Below are positions 1-5,549 of a stretch of 7,032 nt of DNA, piece by piece (positions within the stretch are counted from its first letter, which is position 1; each line of letters opens with the position of its first letter). Under the pieces are notes generated by a model. That model ran no database searches. It saw nothing but the letters and a program-made list of their open reading frames with translations, and was not told where the DNA came from. The position numbers were made by a program, and so were the translations under genes. The DNA comes from an uncultured Ruminococcus sp. (lineage in GTDB: Bacteria > Bacillota > Clostridia > Oscillospirales > Ruminococcaceae): positions 1-7,032 of the forward strand of contig NZ_CAMHRZ010000175.1 in the NCBI RefSeq assembly GCF_946187255.1, given 5' to 3'.

Positions 1-1
1 C

Positions 2-910
2 GACAAGACAGGCACGCTGACAAAAGGCAGTTTCGAGGTGACGAAGATACACTCACACTCGATGGCTGATGATGCGCTTCTCGACCTTGCCGCCCATGCG
101 GAAAGCTATTCCGACCACCCGATAGCAAGGTCGGTATGCACGAAGTTCGGCAAAGAGATAGACCGCAGCAGGATAACTTCGGATGAGGAAATCTCGGGTC
201 ACGGCATTCGCGCAGTGATAGACGGTCATGAGGTATTCGCGGGCAACAAAAAGCTGATGGCATCACAGAAAGTATCCGTGCCCGAATGTGAATGCAAAGG
301 CACTATGGTACACGTTGCTTCTGACGGCGGATATGCGGGACATATAGTCATTTCCGACAAGATAAAGGATTCCTCTGCTAAAGCTATAAAGGAGCTGAAA
401 GCAAACGGCGTGAAGAATACAGTCATGCTGACAGGTGATGCAAAGTCCACCGCAGAGGACGTAGCGAACTCATTGGGGCTCGACAAGGTATACGCCGAAC
501 TGCTGCCCGCCGACAAGGTGGAAAAGGTGGAGGAACTGCTGAAAAGCAAGACGGCAGGCTCAACACTGGTATTCGTGGGCGACGGCATAAACGATGCGCC
601 TGTACTCACACGGGCGGATGTGGGCATCGCAATGGGCAGCATGGGCAGCGATGCAGCCATTGAAGCGGCAGACATCGTCCTCATGGACGACGACCCCGCA
701 AAGATATCCCTTGCAATGCGCATAGCCCGCAAGACAGTGCGTATAGTCCGCGAGAACATCGTGTTCGCACTGGGTGTGAAGGCACTGGTGCTGGTGCTGG
801 GCGCACTGGGATTTGCCAATATGTGGCTGGCAGTATTCGCGGATGTGGGAGTATCGGTGATAGCCATACTCAACGCCATGCGCTGTATGCGTATCGGGAC
901 AAAAGCATGA
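2..910 (+). CDS. Heavy-metal translocating P1B-type ATPase (Zn/Cd/Pb exporter-like), C-terminal part, 5' truncated by window
   Basis: This is the C-terminal 302 residues of an ATP-driven metal pump of the inner membrane. The reading frame is open to the window edge, so the GTG at 38 is not a real start. The first residues are DKTGTLT, whose Asp is phosphorylated during the cycle. Further P-ATPase marks follow in order: the HP dipeptide of heavy-metal pumps (SDHPIA, fragment residues ~39-40), LTGD (~143-146), and GDGINDAP (~193-200). The last two membrane helices follow. A Lys at ~260 (GVKALVL) and an Asp at ~281 (ADVG) match positions that bind divalent metal in ZntA/CadA-type (P1B-2) pumps, so Zn2+, Cd2+ or Pb2+ export is the best guess, not Cu+. 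The metal-binding N-terminus, the CPx helix and helices 1-6 lie outside the window. A terminator follows within 50 bases. Family is sure; metal is inferred. Confidence 0.95.
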   Translation, partial: DKTGTLTKGSFEVTKIHSHSMADDALLDLAAHAESYSDHPIARSVCTKFGKEIDRSRITSDEEISGHGIRAVIDGHEVFAGNKKLMASQKVSVPECECKGTMVHVASDGGYAGHIVISDKIKDSSAKAIKELKANGVKNTVMLTGDAKSTAEDVANSLGLDKVYAELLPADKVEKVEELLKSKTAGSTLVFVGDGINDAPVLTRADVGIAMGSMGSDAAIEAADIVLMDDDPAKISLAMRIARKTVRIVRENIVFALGVKALVLVLGALGFANMWLAVFADVGVSVIAILNAMRCMRIGTKA

Positions 911-924
911 TATATATTTTTCGC

Positions 925-954
925 GGCGGGAACATTCAAGCTCCCGCCCTTTTT
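925..954 (+). terminator. Intrinsic terminator after the metal ATPase
   Basis: A perfect 7-bp stem GGCGGGA (925-931) / TCCCGCC (942-948) encloses a 10-base loop and is followed by CC and five T (950-954). It starts 15 bases after the ATPase stop codon and fits a rho-independent terminator. Confidence 0.8.
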
Positions 955-1049
955 CTGCTGTGCGGTCCGCTGATTTGATTATCTGTCCTATAAATATCAC
1001 TTCTGCGGCGCGGGTTATGTGTCTATTGTCTGAAAAACGGCGGAGATAC

Positions 1050-1078
1050 TTGAATAATCAGAGGAAGTATGCTATAAT
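1050..1078 (+). promoter_or_regulatory. Sigma-A-type promoter for the sugar transferase gene
   Basis: TTGAAT (-35, 1050-1055) and TATAAT (-10, 1073-1078) are separated by exactly 17 bases. The bases TGC just before the -10 give an extended -10 element. Transcription would start near 1085, leaving a leader of about 83 bases before the TTG start at 1168. I recognise no known riboswitch in that leader. Confidence 0.8.
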
Positions 1079-1084
1079 GATATC

Positions 1085-1103
1085 CTGCGGAAAAACGCCG
1101 CAG
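1085..1103 (+). other. Stem-loop at the predicted 5' end of the sugar transferase mRNA
   Basis: CTGCGG (1085-1090) pairs with CCGCAG (1098-1103) around a 7-base loop. It begins at the predicted transcription start. The T-rich stretch after it is interrupted (TATCAACTTTATTTTT), so it is a poor terminator. A 5'-terminal hairpin that stabilises the mRNA, or a weak attenuator, are both possible. Confidence 0.4.
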
Positions 1104-1151
1104 TATCAACTTTATTTTTACATAGATCCACAACTAAACTCTGATCTAACG

Positions 1152-1158
1152 AAAAGGA
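1152..1158 (+). promoter_or_regulatory. Ribosome binding site deciding the TTG start at 1168
   Basis: AAAAGGA ends 9 bases before TTG 1168. An ATG at 1158 touches this motif, is too close to use it, and opens a different frame that stops after eight codons (1184). This favours the TTG as the start. Confidence 0.55.
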
Positions 1159-1167
1159 TGTCATATA

Positions 1168-2625
1168 TTGAAAAGAACTGCTAAGAACCGCGAACAGTAC
1201 AAGCGGATCCTTAATTTTATCGCGGCACTGGTGATAATCCTCATGTTCGTAACGGGATTTGCCTATGTGTGGTATGTCTATTTCAACAAGACCATGCATG
1301 ACCCTTTCTGGCGTTACGGCAACTTCCTGATGGTGGGGATATACTGTGTGCTGTACACCACGATCACGAGCCTTTTCAACGGCTTCCGTCTGGGGTACTC
1401 GAAATTCATGGGGCTGTTCGGTTCGCAGGTGCTGGGTATAATCGGTACTAACGCACTGGAATTCGTGCTCATCGCACTTATCACACGAAACCGAATGGAC
1501 AAGCCGCCCATGTTCGTACTCACAGGGCTGGAGCTGATATTCTCCCTTCCCTGGAGCTACGCTTTCACGAGGATATATACCAAGATGTACCCGCCGCGAA
1601 GACTGATAATAGTCTACGGCAACTCAAACGCGAAGTACCTTGTAAACAAAATGGCACAGCGGACGGACAAGTACAATATATGTGCGGCGGTCAGCTGTGA
1701 TGAGAGCCTGGATGAGATCGAGCGGCGCATACTCAAATACGAGGGCGTTATAATCACCGATATACCCAACGATCTGCGCAGCAAGCTGGTGAAGTTCTGC
1801 TTTGAACATTCCATAAGGATGTACCTGAACCCCAAGCTGTCGGATATAATAATACGCGGTGCGGACGATTTCCACCTGTTCGATACTCCCCTGCTGCTTT
1901 CGAGGAACGACGGACTGAAGCTGGAACAGCGTATGCTGAAAAGGCTTTTCGATATCGTGCTGGCAGGTGTCATGCTGGTAGTGCTGCTGCCTTTCATGAT
2001 GATAACAGCGCTGATAATCAAGCTGTATGACGGCGGCCCCGTGTTCTATTCGCAGGTAAGGCTCACTACGGGCGGGCGCACGTTCAAGGTGCTGAAATTC
2101 CGCAGCATGGTGACGGATGCGGAAAAAGGCGGTGCAAGGCTGGCTTCCGAACACGATGACCGCATCACTCCTGTGGGCAGGATCATAAGGAAGATACGCT
2201 TCGACGAGCTGCCCCAGCTGATAAATATACTCATGGGCGATATGTCCTTTGTGGGACCCCGTCCCGAACGTCCCGAACTGGCGGAGAGATATGAGCTGAC
2301 CATGCCCGAGTTCAAGTACAGGCTGAAAGTCAAGGCTGGACTGACAGGCTATGCACAGATAATGGGCAAGTACAACACCACCCCCTACGACAAGCTGAAA
2401 CTCGACCTGATGTATATAGAGCACCAGTCGATACGCGAGGATCTGAGGATAATACTCAGCACTGTGCGCACTGTGTTCGTGCCCGATGCCACCGAGGGCG
2501 TTGAGGACGAGATACCCATTGAGACAAAGCGCGATCTGATAGAGCATGATTTCAGCAAGGATCTGGGACTGACAGAGGAAGAGGTAGACGAGTTCGAGGA
2601 AGAGAACGGTCTGCCGAAGCACTGA
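1168..2625 (+). CDS. Polyprenyl-phosphate sugar-1-phosphate transferase (exopolysaccharide initiating glycosyltransferase)
   Basis: This 485-residue membrane enzyme belongs to the polyprenyl glycosylphosphotransferase family (WbaP / CpsE type). Such enzymes move a sugar-1-phosphate from a nucleotide sugar to undecaprenyl phosphate, the first step of exopolysaccharide, capsule or glycan assembly. Four hydrophobic segments lie at about 15-39, 51-70, 84-106 and 113-134. A Rossmann-like soluble region follows (~144-240), then a membrane-embedded helix (~260-286) and the catalytic domain (~288-437). The catalytic domain has KFRSM (310-314), the Asp-Glu pair in FDELPQ (D346, E347) and GDMS-FVGPRPE (357-367). 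Start TTG 1168 is chosen because it has a spaced ribosome binding site and gives a complete first helix. The last ~46 residues form an acidic tail beyond the usual end of the family. No other glycosyltransferase gene adjoins it, so the sugar is unknown. It has its own promoter. Confidence 0.93.
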   Translation: MKRTAKNREQYKRILNFIAALVIILMFVTGFAYVWYVYFNKTMHDPFWRYGNFLMVGIYCVLYTTITSLFNGFRLGYSKFMGLFGSQVLGIIGTNALEFVLIALITRNRMDKPPMFVLTGLELIFSLPWSYAFTRIYTKMYPPRRLIIVYGNSNAKYLVNKMAQRTDKYNICAAVSCDESLDEIERRILKYEGVIITDIPNDLRSKLVKFCFEHSIRMYLNPKLSDIIIRGADDFHLFDTPLLLSRNDGLKLEQRMLKRLFDIVLAGVMLVVLLPFMMITALIIKLYDGGPVFYSQVRLTTGGRTFKVLKFRSMVTDAEKGGARLASEHDDRITPVGRIIRKIRFDELPQLINILMGDMSFVGPRPERPELAERYELTMPEFKYRLKVKAGLTGYAQIMGKYNTTPYDKLKLDLMYIEHQSIREDLRIILSTVRTVFVPDATEGVEDEIPIETKRDLIEHDFSKDLGLTEEEVDEFEEENGLPKH

Positions 2626-2639
2626 GTTATAAGGAATTT

Positions 2640-2671
2640 ACGGCGGGATGCTTCGGCGTTCTGCCGTTTTT
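2640..2671 (+). terminator. UUCG-capped terminator-type hairpin between the sugar transferase gene and tcdA
   Basis: A continuous 12-bp stem (2640-2651 with 2656-2667, three G-U wobbles) is closed by a C-UUCG-G tetraloop and followed by a five-T run (2667-2671). It has the form of a rho-independent terminator for the upstream gene, but the tcdA ribosome binding site begins on the very next base. Confidence 0.75.
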
Positions 2672-2676
2672 GGAGG
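2672..2676 (+). promoter_or_regulatory. tcdA ribosome binding site
   Basis: GGAGG lies 7 bases before ATG 2684. It fixes the start there and not at the in-frame ATG 2648, which lies inside the hairpin and has no such site. Confidence 0.8.
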
Positions 2677-2683
2677 ACAGATA

Positions 2684-3397
2684 ATGGAAGAACAATATTC
2701 ACGCAGCGAGCTGCTGCTGGGTCATGAGGCGATGGAAAAGCTCAGACACAGCCGTGTGGCAGTGTTCGGCGTAGGAGGTGTGGGCGGATATGCCGTTGAA
2801 GCGCTGGCAAGATGCGGCGTGGGTACCCTCGACCTTATCGACAATGACACTGTCAGCATATCGAACCTGAACAGGCAGATAATCGCCCTGCACAGCACTG
2901 TGGGCAGGCTGAAAACAGAAGTCGCCGCCAAAAGAGTGCATGACATCGACCCCGAAATAAAGGTGAACGTCCACAGCGTTTTCTTCATGCCCGAGACTGC
3001 GGACAGCTTTGATTTTTCGCAGTACGACTATGTGATAGACGCGATAGATACGGTCACGGGGAAGATAGAGATCATCATGCGGGCGCAGGCAGCGGGTGTG
3101 CCTGTGATATCCGCGATGGGTGCGGGCAACAAGCTGGACCCCACCGCCTTCCGTGTGACGGATATATACAAGACAAAGGGCTGTCCTCTGGCAAGGGTCA
3201 TGCGGCGGGAACTCAAAAAGCGCGGCGTGAAAAAACTCACTGTGGTGTACTCCGAAGAAGAACCCATAACACCAATACAGGGCAGTGAAGACCCTCAGAA
3301 CGGCAGAAGGAGCGTTCCCGGTTCGGTATCCTTCGTGCCTTCGGCGGCGGGACTGATAGCGGCAGGAGAGGTCATAAAGGGACTTATTCGCGGATAA
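2684..3397 (+). CDS. tcdA: tRNA threonylcarbamoyladenosine dehydratase (TcdA / CsdL family)
   Basis: This 237-residue cytoplasmic protein is of the E1/MoeB/ThiF-like ATP-dependent family. TcdA activates the carboxylate of t6A at position 37 of ANN-decoding tRNAs with ATP and drives its dehydration to cyclic t6A. It opens with the family's YSRSELLLG segment, then a glycine-rich nucleotide loop (GVGGVGG, 29-35), an acidic strand end (LIDND, 51-55), NLNRQ (61-65, with the ATP-contacting Arg), K77 and the D119/D122 region (VIDAID). Motifs typical of TcdA as opposed to ThiF or MoeB are MGAGNKLDPT (145-154), DIYKTKGCPLARVMRRELKK (160-179) and the YSEEEP segment. Length fits short Firmicute members; the E. 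coli protein is about 30 residues longer. I see no ThiS/MoaD partner gene or rhodanese domain nearby. No clear promoter of its own is seen, so it may depend on read-through from the sugar transferase gene. Confidence 0.94.
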   Translation: MEEQYSRSELLLGHEAMEKLRHSRVAVFGVGGVGGYAVEALARCGVGTLDLIDNDTVSISNLNRQIIALHSTVGRLKTEVAAKRVHDIDPEIKVNVHSVFFMPETADSFDFSQYDYVIDAIDTVTGKIEIIMRAQAAGVPVISAMGAGNKLDPTAFRVTDIYKTKGCPLARVMRRELKKRGVKKLTVVYSEEEPITPIQGSEDPQNGRRSVPGSVSFVPSAAGLIAAGEVIKGLIRG

Positions 3398-3398
3398 T

Positions 3399-3419
3399 GC
3401 GGTGTATGTGCCGCTTTTT
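3399..3419 (+). terminator. Short intrinsic terminator after tcdA
   Basis: GCGGTG (3399-3404) and TGCCGC (3409-3414) form a 6-bp stem with two wobble pairs and a 4-base loop, followed by TTTTT (3415-3419). It starts 2 bases after the tcdA stop codon. Confidence 0.65.
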
Positions 3420-3487
3420 CGTGATAAATCGGCAGAGTTATAAATATTTGTATTCGTTAAAATAACTAAAAAATTCCAATGAGAATA

Positions 3488-3515
3488 TTGTGAAATGCCG
3501 AAAAATATTTCACAA
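3488..3515 (+). promoter_or_regulatory. Inverted repeat upstream of ptsI, candidate operator
   Basis: TTGTGAAAT (3488-3496) and ATTTCACAA (3507-3515) are perfect 9-bp inverted arms separated by 10 bases. The element lies roughly 60-85 bases upstream of the predicted ptsI transcription start. The arms look like Rex half-sites (TTGTGAA/TTCACAA), but the usual Rex gap is 4 bases between those 7-mers and here it is 14. The protein that binds it, if any, is unknown. Confidence 0.45.
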
Positions 3516-3537
3516 ATGTAAATAAATAAATTCCTCT

Positions 3538-3566
3538 CTTTTAACTTACAGTGAATGTGTTATAAT
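3538..3566 (+). promoter_or_regulatory. Extended -10 promoter for ptsI
   Basis: TATAAT (3561-3566) is preceded by TGT, giving an extended -10 motif. At a 17-base spacing the -35 is only CTTTTA (3538-3543), a poor match, so the extended -10 probably carries recognition. The start would be near 3573, leaving a leader of about 47 bases. Confidence 0.7.
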
Positions 3567-3602
3567 AAAATTGTAGAAGTATGACCTGATCTCATTTTGG
3601 GC

Positions 3603-3611
3603 AGGAGGTGA
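3603..3611 (+). promoter_or_regulatory. ptsI ribosome binding site
   Basis: AGGAGGTGA is a perfect match to the 16S anti-Shine-Dalgarno and ends 8 bases before ATG 3620. The GTG at 3608 is in frame but lies inside this motif, so it cannot be the start; ATG 3620 is used. Confidence 0.85.
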
Positions 3612-3619
3612 CAGCTTTC

Positions 3620-5293
3620 ATGGTAACACTTAAAGGACGATCGGTTTACGGCGGCATCGCAAGAGGCGTTATAAGCGTCTATCAGCGCGACCGCATCAAT
3701 ATAAACAGAAGAAAGATCAAAGACCCCGAAAAGGAATGGCGCAGATATACCGATGCCAAAGACAGCGCAGTTGAAGCGCTGAGGGCACTGCGTGACCGTA
3801 CCGCAGAGGAGATCGGTGAGACAGATGCGGATATATTCTATATACAGCAGCTGATACTCAGCGACAGCCAGTACGAAACAGGCGTTAAAACGCTGATATT
3901 CGACGAGAAGTGCAACGCGGAATATGCTGTTGCCAAAACTTCCCAGATGCTGGCGGAAATGATGCGTCAGGGCGATTCCGATTATATACGCGAACGCTGC
4001 ACCGATGTTCACGACGCATCCGAACGTATCATCAGACAGCTGCAAAACCTGTCCGTCAAGGAATTCGTGCTGGAAGAGGTATCCATAATATGTGCGGACG
4101 ATCTGCTTCCCAGTGAGACTGCTTCGCTGGACAAATCTAAGGTGGCTGCTTTCTGTACAAGGGGCGGCTCGACCAATTCACACACCGCGATACTCGCAAG
4201 GACGATGAATATCCCCGCACTGATAGGTCTCGGGGATGTGAAGATGGACGAACTGGACGGCAAATACGCCATAGTTGACGGCTATGACGGAGTAATATAT
4301 ATCGAGCCCGACAACGAGACTATCAGGAACGTTGCCCGCCGTGAGGAGGAAGAGGGCAGGAAGCATGAACTTCTGCAAAGGCTGAAAGGCAGAAGGAACG
4401 TCACCCGTGACGGCAAGGAGATCGAGGTTTACGCAAATATCGGCGGTCTTGCCGATCTCGGCTCGGCTATCGAGAACGATGCGGGCGGTATAGGACTGCT
4501 GCGTTCGGAATTTCTTTATCTGCAAAGGGACAGCTTTCCCGATGAGGAAGAGCTTTTCTATAATTACAGGCGAGTAGTGGAAGAAATGGGCGGAAAGCGC
4601 GTAGTTATCCGTACCCTTGACATCGGTGCGGACAAGACGGCGGATTATTTCGAGCTGGACAAGGAAGAAAATCCCGCACTGGGCATGAGGGCTGTAAGGC
4701 TCTGCCTGAGAAGACAGGATATATTCAAGACACAGCTGAGAGCCATGCTGCGTGCTTCGGCTTACGGCAAGCTGTCCATACTTATCCCGATGATAATCGA
4801 CGTTGACGAGGTCTACCGCGTGAAGGACGTCATCCACAAATGCAAGGACGAGCTTATCAGCAAGCACATACCCTTCGGGGAAAATGTTGAGCTGGGCGTT
4901 ATGATAGAGACTCCCGCGGCGGTGATGATAAGCGATATACTGGCGCGTGAGGTGGACTTTTTCAGCATAGGCACCAACGACCTTGAACAGTACACACTGG
5001 CGATAGACCGTCAGAACCCGAATTACGAGAATGTTGTGCCGCCCAATCATCTGGCGGTGCTGAGAATGATAAAGCTGGTGGTGGACAACGCCCACAGTCA
5101 CGGCATAAAGGTATGTATCTGCGGCGAGATGGGCGCTGACCTTTCGCTGACCGAGATACTGCTGGATATGCAGCTGGACGCACTTTCGGTCGCACCACCG
5201 CAGGTGCTCCCCATCAGGCGTATGATACGCAGCCTCAACCTGAGCGACAGGCGACAGGTGCGCAGCAATATACAAAGGGTGCTGCACTACTGA
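3620..5293 (+). CDS. ptsI: Phosphoenolpyruvate-protein phosphotransferase (PTS Enzyme I)
   Basis: This 557-residue cytoplasmic enzyme takes phosphate from PEP onto a histidine and passes it to HPr, the entry to the sugar phosphotransferase system and its regulation. The N-terminal part (about 1-230) holds the HPr-binding helical region and the phospho-His domain, with active H188 in GGSTNSHTA. The C-terminal barrel carries the PEP and Mg2+ site: R295 (GIGLLRSEF), R331 (RTLDIGADK), E430 (VMIETPAA), N453-D454 (SIGTNDLEQYTLA), R464 and the proton donor C501 (CGEMGAD). These lie one residue before the E. coli equivalents. Differences from the common form are an extra residue in the His loop (TNSH, not TSH), GADK for GGDK, and PPNHLAV where DPxHPAV is usual. 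ptsH does not follow; a terminator closes the gene 15 bases on. It is monocistronic, with its own promoter. PPDK or PEP synthase is excluded by length and domain order. Confidence 0.95.
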   Translation: MVTLKGRSVYGGIARGVISVYQRDRININRRKIKDPEKEWRRYTDAKDSAVEALRALRDRTAEEIGETDADIFYIQQLILSDSQYETGVKTLIFDEKCNAEYAVAKTSQMLAEMMRQGDSDYIRERCTDVHDASERIIRQLQNLSVKEFVLEEVSIICADDLLPSETASLDKSKVAAFCTRGGSTNSHTAILARTMNIPALIGLGDVKMDELDGKYAIVDGYDGVIYIEPDNETIRNVARREEEEGRKHELLQRLKGRRNVTRDGKEIEVYANIGGLADLGSAIENDAGGIGLLRSEFLYLQRDSFPDEEELFYNYRRVVEEMGGKRVVIRTLDIGADKTADYFELDKEENPALGMRAVRLCLRRQDIFKTQLRAMLRASAYGKLSILIPMIIDVDEVYRVKDVIHKCKDELISKHIPFGENVELGVMIETPAAVMISDILAREVDFFSIGTNDLEQYTLAIDRQNPNYENVVPPNHLAVLRMIKLVVDNAHSHGIKVCICGEMGADLSLTEILLDMQLDALSVAPPQVLPIRRMIRSLNLSDRRQVRSNIQRVLHY

Positions 5294-5307
5294 CAATAAT
5301 AAACGAT

Positions 5308-5339
5308 CTCCCGCAGAGATATGTTCTGCGGGAGTTTTT
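5308..5339 (+). terminator. Strong intrinsic terminator of ptsI
   Basis: CTCCCGCAGA (5308-5317) and TCTGCGGGAG (5325-5334) form a perfect 10-bp stem with a 7-base loop, followed directly by five T (5335-5339). It starts 15 bases after the ptsI stop. Confidence 0.92.
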
Positions 5340-5359
5340 AGTATACATATATACATATT

Positions 5360-5390
5360 AAGAAAAGCTCCGCCGCAATGACGGAGCTTT
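5360..5390 (-). terminator. Intrinsic terminator of tRNA-Arg, minus strand
   Basis: AAAGCTCCG (5364-5372) and CGGAGCTTT (5382-5390) form a perfect 9-bp stem with a 9-base loop. Read on the minus strand it lies 7 bases after the tRNA 3' end and runs into TTTTCTT. On the plus strand it is followed by GTTTTA, so it may also act as a back-up stop for ptsI transcripts. Confidence 0.8.
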
Positions 5391-5397
5391 GTTTTAC

Positions 5398-5470
5398 GTC
5401 GCTGAGAGGATTCGAACCTCCGGCCTGCCGCTTAGGAGGCGGCCGCTCTATCCAGCTGAGCTACAACGAC
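5398..5470 (-). tRNA. tRNA-Arg, anticodon CCT (reads AGG)
   Basis: The 73-base gene folds as a full cloverleaf. The acceptor stem GTCGTTG/CAGCGAC has 7 pairs with one G-U. The D arm is GCTC-AGCTGGATA-GAGC. The anticodon stem GCCGC/GCGGC holds loop CTCCTAA, giving anticodon CCT. A five-base variable loop follows, then the T arm GGAGG-TTCGAAT-CCTCT with one G-U pair. The 3' CCA is not encoded and must be added by nucleotidyltransferase. The gene is on the opposite strand to ptsI, with its own promoter and terminator. No integrase or duplicated 3' end is seen nearby, so it is not visibly used as an attachment site here. Confidence 0.97.
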
Positions 5471-5485
5471 TCATTTAACTTTAAT

Positions 5486-5514
5486 ATTATACCACATCTC
5501 GCAGGAAAATGCAA
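5486..5514 (-). promoter_or_regulatory. Promoter of tRNA-Arg, minus strand
   Basis: On the minus strand TTGCAT (-35, 5514-5509) and TATAAT (-10, 5491-5486) are 17 bases apart, with TGG just before the -10 as an extended element. The start would be near 5479, leaving a precursor leader of about 9 bases. Confidence 0.82.
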
Positions 5515-5549
5515 TACCTTTTTGAAAAAAATTTTCTGCCTGCATACAC

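Noticed and set aside
960..1184. Possible 74-codon plus-strand ORF between the ATPase and the sugar transferase
   Set aside because: It begins inside the terminator T-rich tail, spans the promoter and leader, has no ribosome binding site, and its end overlaps the transferase start.
1624..2622. Long open frame (332 codons) on the minus strand opposite the sugar transferase
   Set aside because: It is a shadow of the plus-strand gene. Its translation is rich in His, Gln and Tyr with no family motif and no ribosome binding site, while the plus frame has full conserved motifs.
3488..3515. CRP/FNR-type site (TGTGA-N6-TCACA)
   Set aside because: The half-sites are 16 bases apart, not 6, so the known spacing is not met.
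4178..5356. Long open frame (392 codons) on the minus strand opposite ptsI
   Set aside because: It overlaps an unmistakable Enzyme I, has biased composition and no recognisable domain, and would run through the ptsI terminator hairpin.
5398..5470. tRNA-Arg gene as the attachment site of an integrated element
   Set aside because: No integrase, no repeat of the tRNA 3' end and no foreign-looking genes are seen on either side within the window.
5515..5549. Terminator of the HKD lipoprotein gene
   Set aside because: There is a minus-strand T-run but no stable GC stem before it. Transcripts may run on into the tRNA-Arg region.
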